From positions 3,530,501 through 3,594,500 of the forward strand of contig NZ_OY781884.1 in the NCBI RefSeq assembly GCF_963677155.1: 64,000 bases of DNA. The letters are read 5' to 3'. A program made the translations under genes and the position numbers. How positions within the stretch are numbered: position 1 is the first letter of the stretch; every line of letters starts with the position of its first letter. Positions 51,478 to 59,667 of the stretch are shown piece after piece. The notes beneath the pieces are model-generated. The model saw only the letters and a program-made list of their open reading frames with translations, ran no database searches and was not told the origin of the DNA. This stretch comes from an uncultured Draconibacterium sp. GTDB lineage: Bacteria; Bacteroidota; Bacteroidia; Bacteroidales; Prolixibacteraceae.

Positions 51478-53022
51478 TTAAAACGGAGGGATTCCATGTT
51501 TTTTACTTGGCATAGAAGCACTCTTGTTTTCAGAAACCTGTAAGGCATGCAATATGCGTGATCGTGTTTCACTAGGCTCGATTACCTCGTCGATATAGCC
51601 TTGTGCAGCAGCAACATAAGGGTTGGCAAATTTCTCTTTGTACTCCTCAATTTTTTGTTGGCGCATTTCATCCGGATTCTCGGCTTCAGCAATTTCTTTA
51701 CGGAATACAATGTTGGCAGCACCTTCCGGTCCCATAACTGCAATTTCGGCTGTTGGCCATGCAAAAACAAAGTCGGCACGTAAGTGACGCGAGTTCATGG
51801 CAATGTAACCACCACCATAAGCTTTACGCAGAATAACAGTTACTTTTGGCACGGTAGCTTCGCTGTATGCATAAAGAATTTTTGCACCGTGACGAATTAC
51901 TCCGGCATGTTCCTGGTCTACACCTGGCAGGTAGCCCGGCAGGTCTTCCATAGTAATAATCGGGATATTAAAAGCGTCGCAATAACGGATAAAACGAGCT
52001 GCTTTGTCCGAACTGTCAATATCAAGTACTCCTGCGAGTACCATTGGCTGGTTGGCCACAAAACCAACAGTTTCGCCATTCATACGACCAAAACCAACGA
52101 TAATGTTTGGTGCAAAATGCTCCATAACTTCGAAGAATTCGGAACCATCGGTGATGCTTTTTAGTACATCGCGCATATCGTAAGGAATTCTTGGATCAGA
52201 AGGAACAATGTCTTCAACCTTAACTCCTTTTAATGGAGCTTTGGGTTTATGTGGTAACGCTTTTTTCAGGTTACTACGTGGAATAAAGCTGATCAGTGTT
52301 TTTATCTGATCAAAACATTCCATTTCAGTTTCGGCATAGAAATGAGCATTTCCGGTAACTTCGGCATGTACTTTTGCACCGCCGAGTTCTTCCATCGAAA
52401 CTTCTTCACCTAAAACTGATTTAACTACCGATGGCCCTGTAATAAACATTTTCGAAATGTTTTCTACCACAAAAACAAAGTCGGTAAGGGCAGGCGAATA
52501 AACCGCACCACCGGCACATGGGCCAAGAATAACTGAGATTTGAGGAATTACACCAGATGCCAGTGTATTTCGGAAGAAAATCTCACCATAACCAGCCAGC
52601 GAGTTAACACCTTCCTGGATACGCGCACCACCTGAGTCGTTGATACCAATTAATGGAACACGCATTTTCAACGCATGATCCATAATTTTTGTGATTTTAC
52701 GGGCGTGCATTAATCCCAAAGAACCACCAGCAACGGTAAAGTCCTGTGCGAAAATGCAAACTGGTTTATCGTAGATGGTACCGGTACCGATAATAACACC
52801 GTCGCCATGTAAGGTTTTGCCTTCCATGCCAAAATCTTTGGCGGCGTGCTCTACAAATAAGTCGTATTCGTGAAATGAGTTTTTATCTAACAAGGCCAGG
52901 ATACGTTCACGGGCTGTGAGCTTACCCATTTTAACCTGTTTCTCAATGGCTTTATCTCCACCACCTTTTTGTACTTCTTTCTTTCTTTTACGAAGATCGA
53001 GTACGTTACTTCTTAGTGACAT
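51478..53022 (-). CDS. Acyl-CoA carboxyltransferase (propionyl/methylmalonyl-CoA type)
   Basis: 514 residues, the usual length of PccB/MmdA subunits. Two crotonase-like domains are seen: N-terminal HGDGVIIGTGTIYDKPVCIF and GARIQEGVNSLAGYGEIFFR; C-terminal QPMVLAGVLDIDSSDKAARF, ITMEDLPGYLPGVDQEHAGV and RKAYGGGYIAMNSRH. The glycine-rich CGPCAGGAVYSP-like loop (LGPCAGGAVYSPALTDFVFV) is present. The partner biotin carrier is 20 bp downstream. A sodium pump (OadB/MmdB) or biotin carboxylase gene is not adjacent, so whether it acts as a carboxylase or Na+-linked decarboxylase is open. Confidence 0.93.
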   Translation of the reverse strand: MSLRSNVLDLRKRKKEVQKGGGDKAIEKQVKMGKLTARERILALLDKNSFHEYDLFVEHAAKDFGMEGKTLHGDGVIIGTGTIYDKPVCIFAQDFTVAGGSLGLMHARKITKIMDHALKMRVPLIGINDSGGARIQEGVNSLAGYGEIFFRNTLASGVIPQISVILGPCAGGAVYSPALTDFVFVVENISKMFITGPSVVKSVLGEEVSMEELGGAKVHAEVTGNAHFYAETEMECFDQIKTLISFIPRSNLKKALPHKPKAPLKGVKVEDIVPSDPRIPYDMRDVLKSITDGSEFFEVMEHFAPNIIVGFGRMNGETVGFVANQPMVLAGVLDIDSSDKAARFIRYCDAFNIPIITMEDLPGYLPGVDQEHAGVIRHGAKILYAYSEATVPKVTVILRKAYGGGYIAMNSRHLRADFVFAWPTAEIAVMGPEGAANIVFRKEIAEAENPDEMRQQKIEEYKEKFANPYVAAAQGYIDEVIEPSETRSRILHALQVSENKSASMPSKKHGIPPF

Positions 53023-53084
53023 AAAGTATTTTTTTAATTATAAATTTCCCGGTAGCAGACCGGTGTTATTTTATTTAACGTGGG

Positions 53085-53092
53085 CAAAATTA
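53085..53092 (-). promoter_or_regulatory. -7 promoter box of the carboxyltransferase operon
   Basis: TAATTTTG on the minus strand matches TAnnTTTG, 62 bp before the start at 53022. Confidence 0.45.
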
Positions 53093-53250
53093 TAATTTTT
53101 TTTAATTGCCGTGAGTTAATGTATTGTAGTACTACGGAAATTAACCAACATAGGTTCAATGTCTTCGAATTATTGTATTGTATGTTTGAAAAATTGTTGG
53201 ATATAGTAACACTTATCATGGTTGGGGGATCGAAATTTAATTCCTGAATT

Positions 53251-54330
53251 TTAGCGGGCAGCCCAACGGTAAACAAATAATGCGAGTATGGCATATATTA
53301 GATTGGGTAGCCAGATAGCAAAAATAATTGGTACAGTACCACTAACGGCAAATACGGTTGAAATCTGCATAAACAGGATGTAGGAGAAAGCCAATAGTAG
53401 TCCCAGTCCGATGTGTAGCCCCAGTCCTCCTTTTACTTTACGCGATGCAAGACCGGCGCCAATAAGTGTTAAAATAAAAGCTGCAAATGGATTGGCGATG
53501 CGTTTATGTTTTTCAATTTTCCATTCAATAGTGTTTACACCACGCATCTTCATTAGTTTAATTTCTTTTAGAAGTGCCGGTGTCGGATAAGTTTCCATTT
53601 CGTTTTTCAGACGTTGAAAATCGCCTGGAACCATATTAAGTGTGGTGTCCATCCGGTAACCTTTTTCAAAGGTCTCGTGGTCTTCAAAAATATTCCGTTT
53701 CCAGTACGAGTTAATTACCCATTTCCCGGTTTCCTCATTCCAGCTAATATTTCGCGCAGTTAGTTTTTCTTTAAGTTTCGAATCCTCAAAACGTTCTAAA
53801 GTAAAACGATTGCCTACATTGTTGGCATTAAAACTTTGCATATAAATGTAAGTGCCGGGCTCAATTTGCCGGTGAATATTTCGTTCAATCCCAGCCGATT
53901 TGCTTCTAATATAATTGTGTCTGAATGTGTTCATGGTTTTGTTGGCAGGCGGAATAACATAATTGCCCAGTATGAACGAAAACAGTGCAATTATGAATGC
54001 CGAAACCAGATAAGGTCGCATTAACCGACGATAGGAAACACCGTTGCTTAAAATGGCAATAATCTCGGTGTTATAGGTCATTTTCGAGGTAAAATAAATT
54101 ACCGCAATAAATGTAAACAGCGGGCTAAACAGGTTCGCAAAATAGGGGATAAAGTTCATGTAATAGTCAAAAACAATATCCTTCATCGGAATGTCTTTCG
54201 ATATGAAATCGTCGAGATTTTCTGAAATATCGAAAACAATGGCGATACTTAAAATCAGACCAATGGCATAAAAGAAAGTTCCCAGGAACTTTTTCGATAT
54301 GTAATAATCTATTGTTTTATACCACTTCAT
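53251..54330 (-). CDS. LptF/LptG family LPS-export permease
   Basis: 359 residues. Three N-terminal helices (TFFYAIGLILSIAIVFDISE, LFSPLFTFIAVIYFTS, YLVSAFIIALFSFILGNYVI), a periplasmic domain of about 170 residues, and three C-terminal helices (FAAFILTLIGAGLAS, GLGLLLAFSYILFMQI, VPIIFAIWLPNLIYAILALF) make up the YjgP/YjgQ topology. It is part of the ABC transporter that extracts LPS from the inner membrane. Whether it is LptF or LptG cannot be decided here. It starts 5 bp downstream of tgt, same strand, so translation is likely coupled. Confidence 0.9.
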   Translation of the reverse strand: MKWYKTIDYYISKKFLGTFFYAIGLILSIAIVFDISENLDDFISKDIPMKDIVFDYYMNFIPYFANLFSPLFTFIAVIYFTSKMTYNTEIIAILSNGVSYRRLMRPYLVSAFIIALFSFILGNYVIPPANKTMNTFRHNYIRSKSAGIERNIHRQIEPGTYIYMQSFNANNVGNRFTLERFEDSKLKEKLTARNISWNEETGKWVINSYWKRNIFEDHETFEKGYRMDTTLNMVPGDFQRLKNEMETYPTPALLKEIKLMKMRGVNTIEWKIEKHKRIANPFAAFILTLIGAGLASRKVKGGLGLHIGLGLLLAFSYILFMQISTVFAVSGTVPIIFAIWLPNLIYAILALFVYRWAAR

Positions 54331-54335
54331 GTTTT

Positions 54336-55463
54336 TTACAGTCTTTCTTTCAGTTTTATTATCATTTCGTTTTTCCAGCTTACAAAATCACCGCTTTGTA
54401 TTTTTTGGCGGGCTGTTTTTACCAGCCATAGGTAAAATGCCAGGTTGTGCTGACTTGCAATTTGCGCGCCAAGCATTTCGTTCGAAATAATAAGGTGGCG
54501 AAGATAAGCTTTTGAATACTGGTCGACAAACGATGTTCCGTTTTCATCGATGGGTGAATGGTCATTTTCCCATTTTTTATTGCGGATATTGATGGTTCCT
54601 TCGCTGGTGAATAACATTCCATTGCGTCCGTTGCGGGTGGGCATCACACAATCAAACATGTCAATTCCCCGGTGAATACCTTCCAGAATATTTACCGGTG
54701 TTCCAACTCCCATCAGGTAACGCGGTTTGTTTTCAGGAAGATCTGCGGTGCAAACTTCTGTCATCTCGTACATTTCCTGTTCGGTTTCGCCTACCGATAA
54801 ACCCCCGATTGCATAACCATCGGCATCAAAAGTTTTTACGTTGGCCACGGCAGCTTTTCGCAAATCGGTGAATGTATTTCCTTGAACAATAGGGAACAAG
54901 GTTTGCGAGTAGCCATATTTTGGCTCGGTACTGTTAAACTGTTTAAAACAGCGCTCCAACCAGCGTTGCGTCAGTTCCAGCGATCGTTTAGCATAATTGT
55001 AATCGGCATCGCCAGGTGTGCACTCATCAAAAGCCATAATAATATCGGCGCCGATAGTACGCTGAATATCCATTACTCTTTCAGGAGTGAACATATGATA
55101 CGAGCCATCGATATGCGACTGAAAACGTGCTCCCTCTTCACTGAGTTTACGAATGTCGCCCAGCGAGAAAACCTGAAACCCGCCACTGTCGGTTAAGATA
55201 GGGCGGTCCCAACGATTAAATTTGTGCAGACCGCCTGCTTTTTCAATTACATCAAGCCCGGGGCGTAAATACAAATGATAGGTATTCCCCAAAATTATTT
55301 GAGCATTTATATCTTCTTTTATATCGCGGGTGTGAATTCCTTTAACTGATCCGGCTGTTCCAACCGGCATAAATATTGGCGTTTCAATTGTTCCGTGGTC
55401 GGTGGTAATTTTACCGGCCCGGGCGCGCGAGTTATCTGCTGTTTTCTGTAGTTCGAATTGCAT
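54336..55463 (-). CDS. tgt: tRNA-guanine(34) transglycosylase
   Basis: 375 residues from the ATG at 55463; the longer frame would start at a TTG. It exchanges guanine for a queuosine precursor at the wobble position. Seen: TDSGGFQVFSLGDIRKLSEE (catalytic and binding Asp), GADIIMAFDECTPGDADYNY, the second Asp in DMFDCVMPTRNGRNG, and AIGGLSVGE. The C-terminal zinc site is unusual: where most enzymes have CxCxxC...H, this protein reads NDHSPIDENGTSF, VDQYSKAYLRHLI, with no cysteines. A TATATTTG promoter box lies 19 bp upstream. Confidence 0.94.
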   Translation of the reverse strand: MQFELQKTADNSRARAGKITTDHGTIETPIFMPVGTAGSVKGIHTRDIKEDINAQIILGNTYHLYLRPGLDVIEKAGGLHKFNRWDRPILTDSGGFQVFSLGDIRKLSEEGARFQSHIDGSYHMFTPERVMDIQRTIGADIIMAFDECTPGDADYNYAKRSLELTQRWLERCFKQFNSTEPKYGYSQTLFPIVQGNTFTDLRKAAVANVKTFDADGYAIGGLSVGETEQEMYEMTEVCTADLPENKPRYLMGVGTPVNILEGIHRGIDMFDCVMPTRNGRNGMLFTSEGTINIRNKKWENDHSPIDENGTSFVDQYSKAYLRHLIISNEMLGAQIASQHNLAFYLWLVKTARQKIQSGDFVSWKNEMIIKLKERL

Positions 55464-55481
55464 TTGTGTAAAATTGCGTGG

Positions 55482-55489
55482 CAAATATA
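55482..55489 (-). promoter_or_regulatory. -7 promoter box of tgt
   Basis: TATATTTG on the minus strand matches TAnnTTTG, 18 bp before the ATG at 55463; supports the short start. Confidence 0.5.
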
Positions 55490-55640
55490 GCTATTTCACC
55501 GGAATTCAGCTTGGTTTAAACTCGCCCGAGGCTGTTAATAAAAACTAATTACTGTAAACAATTTCGAACTTTTAAAAGAAATTGATACCGGTAATTTTAC
55601 TACTATTGCTAAGTTTTTAATACCGAATTTTCTTCTCTAT

Positions 55641-56798
55641 ATGATCCGGGAGTTGTTGGATACTTTTAACACCTTAACAACTATGCAGTTGGTGGTTGTT
55701 GTTGTAGCTACGTTATTGTGGTTGTTTCGGCTTTTGTATTTGCTTTTTTTTCAGCTGCGGGTACTTGTTAAAATGGGAGGCAAACAGGATGCTTCGGAAC
55801 AAAACTCCCTCTCGTTATTGCTAGTGGTGCGAAATGAAGAAGAAAATTGCCGCGAGACTTTGCCACGACTACTCAATTTGGAAAAACAGGATATGGAAGT
55901 TGTGGTTGTCGACGATTTTTCGCAGGACAATACTTTATCGGTACTCGGATTATTAAAGCAGCGTTACCCACGAATGAAGCTGTCGTCGCTGAGTCAGGAA
56001 ACACGCTATTCCGAAAAATTATCGCAGAATATTGCTTTGAAGTCGGCCGAAAAGGATTGGGTTTTATTATATCCGGTAAGTGCACAAAATCCAACACAGG
56101 GGTGGTTGAATGAAATGGATAAAGCCATGGCCGGTCCGGTGCTGGTAAAGGTGGCTTACAGTACTATTACCGAAAGTAAAAAACGGTATAATAAATTTTA
56201 TCGCATCGAAAACTTCTTCCAGCAGGTGAGAAGTGCGTCGTACTCGCTTAACGGATTCGCGTTTGTTTATAACGAGGAAAATGTAGCCTTTAAAAAAGCA
56301 GAATATTTTAGGTTAGGTGGTTTTGCTGCTAAAGTGCAGGAGTCTTATGCAAACCTTGAACTGGTGCTAAACCGTTTTATCCAAAAGAAAAATGTTGAGT
56401 TCTGTTTTAATGAAAAAGGCATTCTAACAAAAGAGCTTTCTGTTGATCGTTCAGCATTTAAGGATTTGGTTCGCAAAAGCATTCGAATTGAGAAACATTT
56501 AAGTAAATGGAAGCAGTTTTTTCTGTTTCTCGATCGCTTAACCGAAGTCCTGTATCCTCTTTTTATATTGTTTGTTTTACTGGTAATATTTAAGCTATGG
56601 CCCATTGTTGCAGTCTTGGTCTTGGTTAAGTTGCTGGTTTTCATGGTTATCATAAAAACATTGCAGAAACGTTTGAATGAACGTAAATTATTCATAACTT
56701 CGTTAGTGTTCAGTTTAATAATGCCTTTTTATAAACTTTTTTTCAGATGGAGCTTTAATCGGCAAAGTCAAAATCATAAATGGAAAAGCAAGGGGTAA
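55641..56798 (+). CDS. Glycosyltransferase family 2 membrane protein
   Basis: 385 residues. A first membrane helix (about 15-40) is followed by a GT-A domain: LSLLLVVRNEEENCRETLPR and VVVVDDFSQDNTLSVL carry the nucleotide-binding acidic residues. Two to three C-terminal membrane helices (about 290-360) anchor it. The donor-binding DxD appears as DD in VVDDFS; the later ED(x) and QxxRW motifs of processive synthases are not obvious, so it is a diverged member. Its 3' end overlaps the sigma-factor gene by 19 bp. Confidence 0.8.
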   Translation: MIRELLDTFNTLTTMQLVVVVVATLLWLFRLLYLLFFQLRVLVKMGGKQDASEQNSLSLLLVVRNEEENCRETLPRLLNLEKQDMEVVVVDDFSQDNTLSVLGLLKQRYPRMKLSSLSQETRYSEKLSQNIALKSAEKDWVLLYPVSAQNPTQGWLNEMDKAMAGPVLVKVAYSTITESKKRYNKFYRIENFFQQVRSASYSLNGFAFVYNEENVAFKKAEYFRLGGFAAKVQESYANLELVLNRFIQKKNVEFCFNEKGILTKELSVDRSAFKDLVRKSIRIEKHLSKWKQFFLFLDRLTEVLYPLFILFVLLVIFKLWPIVAVLVLVKLLVFMVIIKTLQKRLNERKLFITSLVFSLIMPFYKLFFRWSFNRQSQNHKWKSKG

Positions 56799-57388
56799 TA
56801 CTATCGGAAAAAGCACGACAGGACTACGAGCTTGTAAAAGCTGCGTTATCTGGCGACGATAAAGCTTTTGCCCGATTGTTAAACCGCTACAAAGACGCCA
56901 TTTATTTTATGCTGCTAAAAATGGTGAACAACCGCAGCGATGCCGAAGACTTGACATTGGAAGCTTTCGGAAAGGCATTTAAGAATCTTCACCAATACTC
57001 GCCAACTTATGCATTCAGCACTTGGTTGTTTAAAATTGCATCAAACAATTGCATTGATTTTTTACGCAAGAAAAAGGGTGTGCATGTGCCCATTGAAAGC
57101 AACGGACAGGATGATAACAGCGAAGCCATAAAATTACGGTCGAAAGAACCTGATCCGGAAGAAAAGCTGATTCGTCAGCAGAAAGCTATTTTGTTGCGGC
57201 GCGTGGTACGAAAGTTAAAACCGCGTTATCAAATTCTGGTCGAACTCCGTTATTTTCGGGAGTTTTCGTACGAAGAAATTGCAAAAGAGTTAGCTTTGCC
57301 ACTCGGAACAGTTAAAGCACAGCTTTTCAGAGCTCGCGAAATGCTGTTTAAAATGATTGAAAGCACCGAGATAGGCAGAAAAGAATAA
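56780..57388 (+). CDS. RNA polymerase sigma factor (ECF-like)
   Basis: 202 residues. Region 2 (about 30-100; ALSGDDKAFARLLNRYKDAI, YFMLLKMVNNRSDAEDLTLE) and region 4 (about 145-198; LVELRYFREFSYEEIAKELA, LPLGTVKAQLFRAREMLFKM) are both present, linked by a charged stretch. It has no signal to a membrane anti-sigma factor, and none is encoded next to it. The gene overlaps the glycosyltransferase by 19 bp and is followed 7 bp later by rsmG. This sigma/rsmG linkage suggests a house-keeping setting. Confidence 0.9.
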   Translation: MEKQGVILSEKARQDYELVKAALSGDDKAFARLLNRYKDAIYFMLLKMVNNRSDAEDLTLEAFGKAFKNLHQYSPTYAFSTWLFKIASNNCIDFLRKKKGVHVPIESNGQDDNSEAIKLRSKEPDPEEKLIRQQKAILLRRVVRKLKPRYQILVELRYFREFSYEEIAKELALPLGTVKAQLFRAREMLFKMIESTEIGRKE

Positions 57389-57395
57389 CTTTTGT

Positions 57396-58016
57396 ATGGA
57401 TTTAATTCTAAAGTATTTTCCCCACTTAACCGAAACCCAGATTGAGCAGTTTAAACAATTGGAGCCGTTGTATGCCGATTGGAATTCAAAAATCAATGTA
57501 ATCTCCAGAAAAGACTTTTCTGAATTTTACGAGCGTCATGTGTTACATTCTTTAGGTATCGCTAAGTTTATTCGCTTTAACCCAAAAACAAAAGTTTTAG
57601 ATGTGGGCACTGGTGGTGGTTTCCCCGGAATTCCACTGGCCATTCTTTTCCCGGAAGTTCAGTTTCATTTGGTTGATTCAATAGGAAAGAAAATTAAAGT
57701 GGTGAACGGAGTTACCCAGTCGTTAGGATTAAAAAATGTATGCGCCGATCAGGTTCGTGCTGAGGAGTTAAAAGAAAAGTACGATTTTGTAGTGAGCCGC
57801 GCCGTTACGCGTTTGCCCGATTTTGTGAAGTGGATCAGAACAAATATTTCAAAGAAACAACAAAATGCGCTGCCCAACGGGGTTATTTATTTAAAAGGTG
57901 GAGATCTCACCGACGAGGTAAAGCCATTTGGAAAACGGATATTTTTACAAGAGTTGTCGCAATATTTTGAAGAGCCTTTTTTCGAAACTAAAAAAGTATT
58001 ACACTTACCGTTATAA
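57396..58016 (+). CDS. rsmG: 16S rRNA (guanine(527)-N7)-methyltransferase
   Basis: 206 residues. It methylates G527 of 16S rRNA with SAM. Motifs: INVISRKDFSEFYERHVLHS, the SAM-binding VLDVGTGGGFPGIPLAILFP and VSRAVTRLPDFVKWI. The start at 57396 follows the sigma-factor stop by 7 bp. Loss of RsmG gives low-level streptomycin resistance in other bacteria. Cytosolic; last gene of the GT2-sigma-rsmG operon. Confidence 0.95.
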   Translation: MDLILKYFPHLTETQIEQFKQLEPLYADWNSKINVISRKDFSEFYERHVLHSLGIAKFIRFNPKTKVLDVGTGGGFPGIPLAILFPEVQFHLVDSIGKKIKVVNGVTQSLGLKNVCADQVRAEELKEKYDFVVSRAVTRLPDFVKWIRTNISKKQQNALPNGVIYLKGGDLTDEVKPFGKRIFLQELSQYFEEPFFETKKVLHLPL

Positions 58017-58021
58017 AAACA

Positions 58022-58051
58022 AAGCCGATTTGCTAGTGCAAAACGGCTTTA
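58022..58051 (+). terminator. Weak terminator after rsmG
   Basis: AAAGCCG / CGGCTTT hairpin with a large loop, followed by a T-poor tract. Confidence 0.4.
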
Positions 58052-58112
58052 CTTCTATTTCTACTTGATCAAAATTCGTTAATCGAAATTCAACATTCAA
58101 TATTCATTTATT

Positions 58113-59159
58113 CTATAGGTATTCATCGCCAAATGAAACACCCATTTTTCGTGCTTTTTCAATCAGTCCAAAATTAGGTTCCACCAGACGTAGTTTTCCG
58201 CCAACATCTTCCAGCGGAACAGTGGTCAGCTCGTTGTTTTTAATGGCTACCATTGTCCCGAAGTTTTCGTCGGCAATACATTGTGCCGCAAAAGCTCCAT
58301 AACGTGTTGCCAGAATACGGTCCATTGGTGTTGGCGAGCCACCGCGTTGAATGTAGCCCAGTACAGTTTCACGGGTCTCAATGTTGGTGTAAGTTTGTAT
58401 CGCCTGAGCAATATGTGTTGCTGCCGATATCTCTTTGGGGTGGTCGATACCTTCGGCAACCACAACAATGGAGTACGGTTTGTTGGTTTCGTAACGGCTC
58501 TCTATTTTTTTGCAAACCGAGCGGATATTATAATCCAGTTCGGGCAGTAGAATAATATCGCCGCCACCGGCAAGTCCCGAATACAGTGCCAGCCAGCCGG
58601 CGTGGTGTCCCATAATTTCAATAATCATCACTCGCTGGTGCGAGTTGGCAGTAGTATGCAAACGGTCGATAGCATCGGTGGCAATTTGCACAGCCGAATC
58701 GAACCCAAAAGTAACATCGGTTCCCCACACATCGTTGTCAATGGTTTTAGGTATTCCAACTACGTTCATTCCCTCTTGTGCCAATAGGTTTGCAGTTTTC
58801 ATGGTGCCGTTTCCACCAATGCAAACAACAGCATCGAGACCCAGTTTTTTGTAGTTTCTAACTATCTTGTGAGGTTTATCCTCAGCATCTTTACCGTTTT
58901 TCTTTCCTTTGTAGGGCTTTTCGCGCGAGGTGCCCAAAATAGTGCCTCCAAGGGTTAAAATGCCGGATAGTGCCGATTCTTTTAGCTCAATGTAATCGCC
59001 GTTAATTAATCCCGAATAGCCGGCGTTAAACCCCAACACTTCCATGCCGTATTCAACTATTGCTGTTTTTCCCACGCCTCTGATTGCTGCATTCAGTCCC
59101 GGGCAATCGCCCCCTGCAGTCAAAATGCCAATTCTTTTTGGCCTTGCTGAAGTAGTCAT
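58113..59159 (-). CDS. pfkA: 6-phosphofructokinase
   Basis: 348 residues. It phosphorylates fructose 6-phosphate. Seen: GILTAGGDCPGLNAAIRG at the N-terminus, GGNGTMKTANLL at 115-126, GIPKTIDNDVWGTDVTFGFD at 135-154 (catalytic Asp in TIDND) and EIMGHHAGWLALYSGLAGGG. The phosphoryl-donor positions are Gly in GGNGT (ATP type) and Lys138 in PKTIDND (typical of PPi type and of some actinobacterial ATP enzymes). ATP is more likely; the donor should be tested. Single gene. Confidence 0.92.
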   Translation of the reverse strand: MTTSARPKRIGILTAGGDCPGLNAAIRGVGKTAIVEYGMEVLGFNAGYSGLINGDYIELKESALSGILTLGGTILGTSREKPYKGKKNGKDAEDKPHKIVRNYKKLGLDAVVCIGGNGTMKTANLLAQEGMNVVGIPKTIDNDVWGTDVTFGFDSAVQIATDAIDRLHTTANSHQRVMIIEIMGHHAGWLALYSGLAGGGDIILLPELDYNIRSVCKKIESRYETNKPYSIVVVAEGIDHPKEISAATHIAQAIQTYTNIETRETVLGYIQRGGSPTPMDRILATRYGAFAAQCIADENFGTMVAIKNNELTTVPLEDVGGKLRLVEPNFGLIEKARKMGVSFGDEYL

Positions 59160-59273
59160 AATATGTAATTTTATTCAACTTAATCTTATTAATAACCGAA
59201 TTTACAAAAGAACTTTTTAAAAATGGTGTAAAGAGCCCTGCTAAATGCCTTTGTTGATGCATTCTTTTTTTTG

Positions 59274-59396
59274 ATGAGCGAAAATCCGTTTAACAAATTT
59301 TGTACATTCGTTGCAAAAGAAGGAGTGATTGCTTTGCAAGATCATGGCGACGATGTTTGGTTCCGTAACATAAAAATTAAAGAAATGAATTATTAG
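59274..59396 (+). pseudogene. C-terminal remnant of a DUF1080 (3-keto-disaccharide hydrolase) gene
   Basis: A 40-codon frame ending GVIALQDHGDDVWFRNIKIK then EMNY-stop. The G.I.LQDHG..V.FRNI.I.E pattern is the end of DUF1080 domains (secreted hydrolases of keto-disaccharides). Upstream, no DUF1080 sequence can be found, so the rest of the gene is deleted. A hairpin-T terminator at 59462-59517 still follows it. This is a decayed plus-strand gene. Confidence 0.6.
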
Positions 59397-59461
59397 GATT
59401 TTTAAGTTTTTAGCTGCGAGCCACGAGCTTCTGGTTTCGAGTAACAAGCAGCTATCGTAAG

Positions 59462-59517
59462 GGGTGTCATCTTTATTCGTTTTATACATATAAAGATGAC
59501 ATCCTTTTTTTGTGAAA
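59462..59517 (+). terminator. Terminator-like hairpin after the DUF1080 remnant
   Basis: GGTGTCATCTTTAT / ATAAAGATGACATCC stem with a T tract; one of the longest perfect stems in the window. Confidence 0.6.
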
Positions 59518-59576
59518 GAAACGTAAGGTTTGAGAGGCTGGTTGATTTCAGCCGGGCTTTTTTGTTTTTTTAATGT

Positions 59577-59640
59577 CATTGTCATTTCGACGAGGAACGA
59601 GGAGGGATTTGTTATATCCTTCGACTTCGTTCAGGATGAC
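59577..59640. repeat. REP-like palindromic element
   Basis: Starts GTCATTTCGACGAGGAACGA and ends CTTCGACTTCGTTCAGGATGAC, so the ends (GTCAT / ATGAC) and the inner CGACGAGGAACGAGG / CCTTCGACTTCGTTC arms are partly self-complementary. Sequences of this type occur many times between genes in Bacteroidota genomes (recalled, not searched). Confidence 0.45.
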
Positions 59641-59667
59641 TACTGCTTGTTGCGACAGAAAACTGTC

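Larger units (their letters stand above)
59160..59667. other. 508-bp region holding a gene remnant, a terminator and a repeat
   Basis: Between pfkA and gldB. It contains a 40-codon DUF1080 remnant (59274-59396), the terminator-like hairpin at 59462-59517 and a REP-like element at 59577-59640. Nothing else recognised. Confidence 0.45.
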
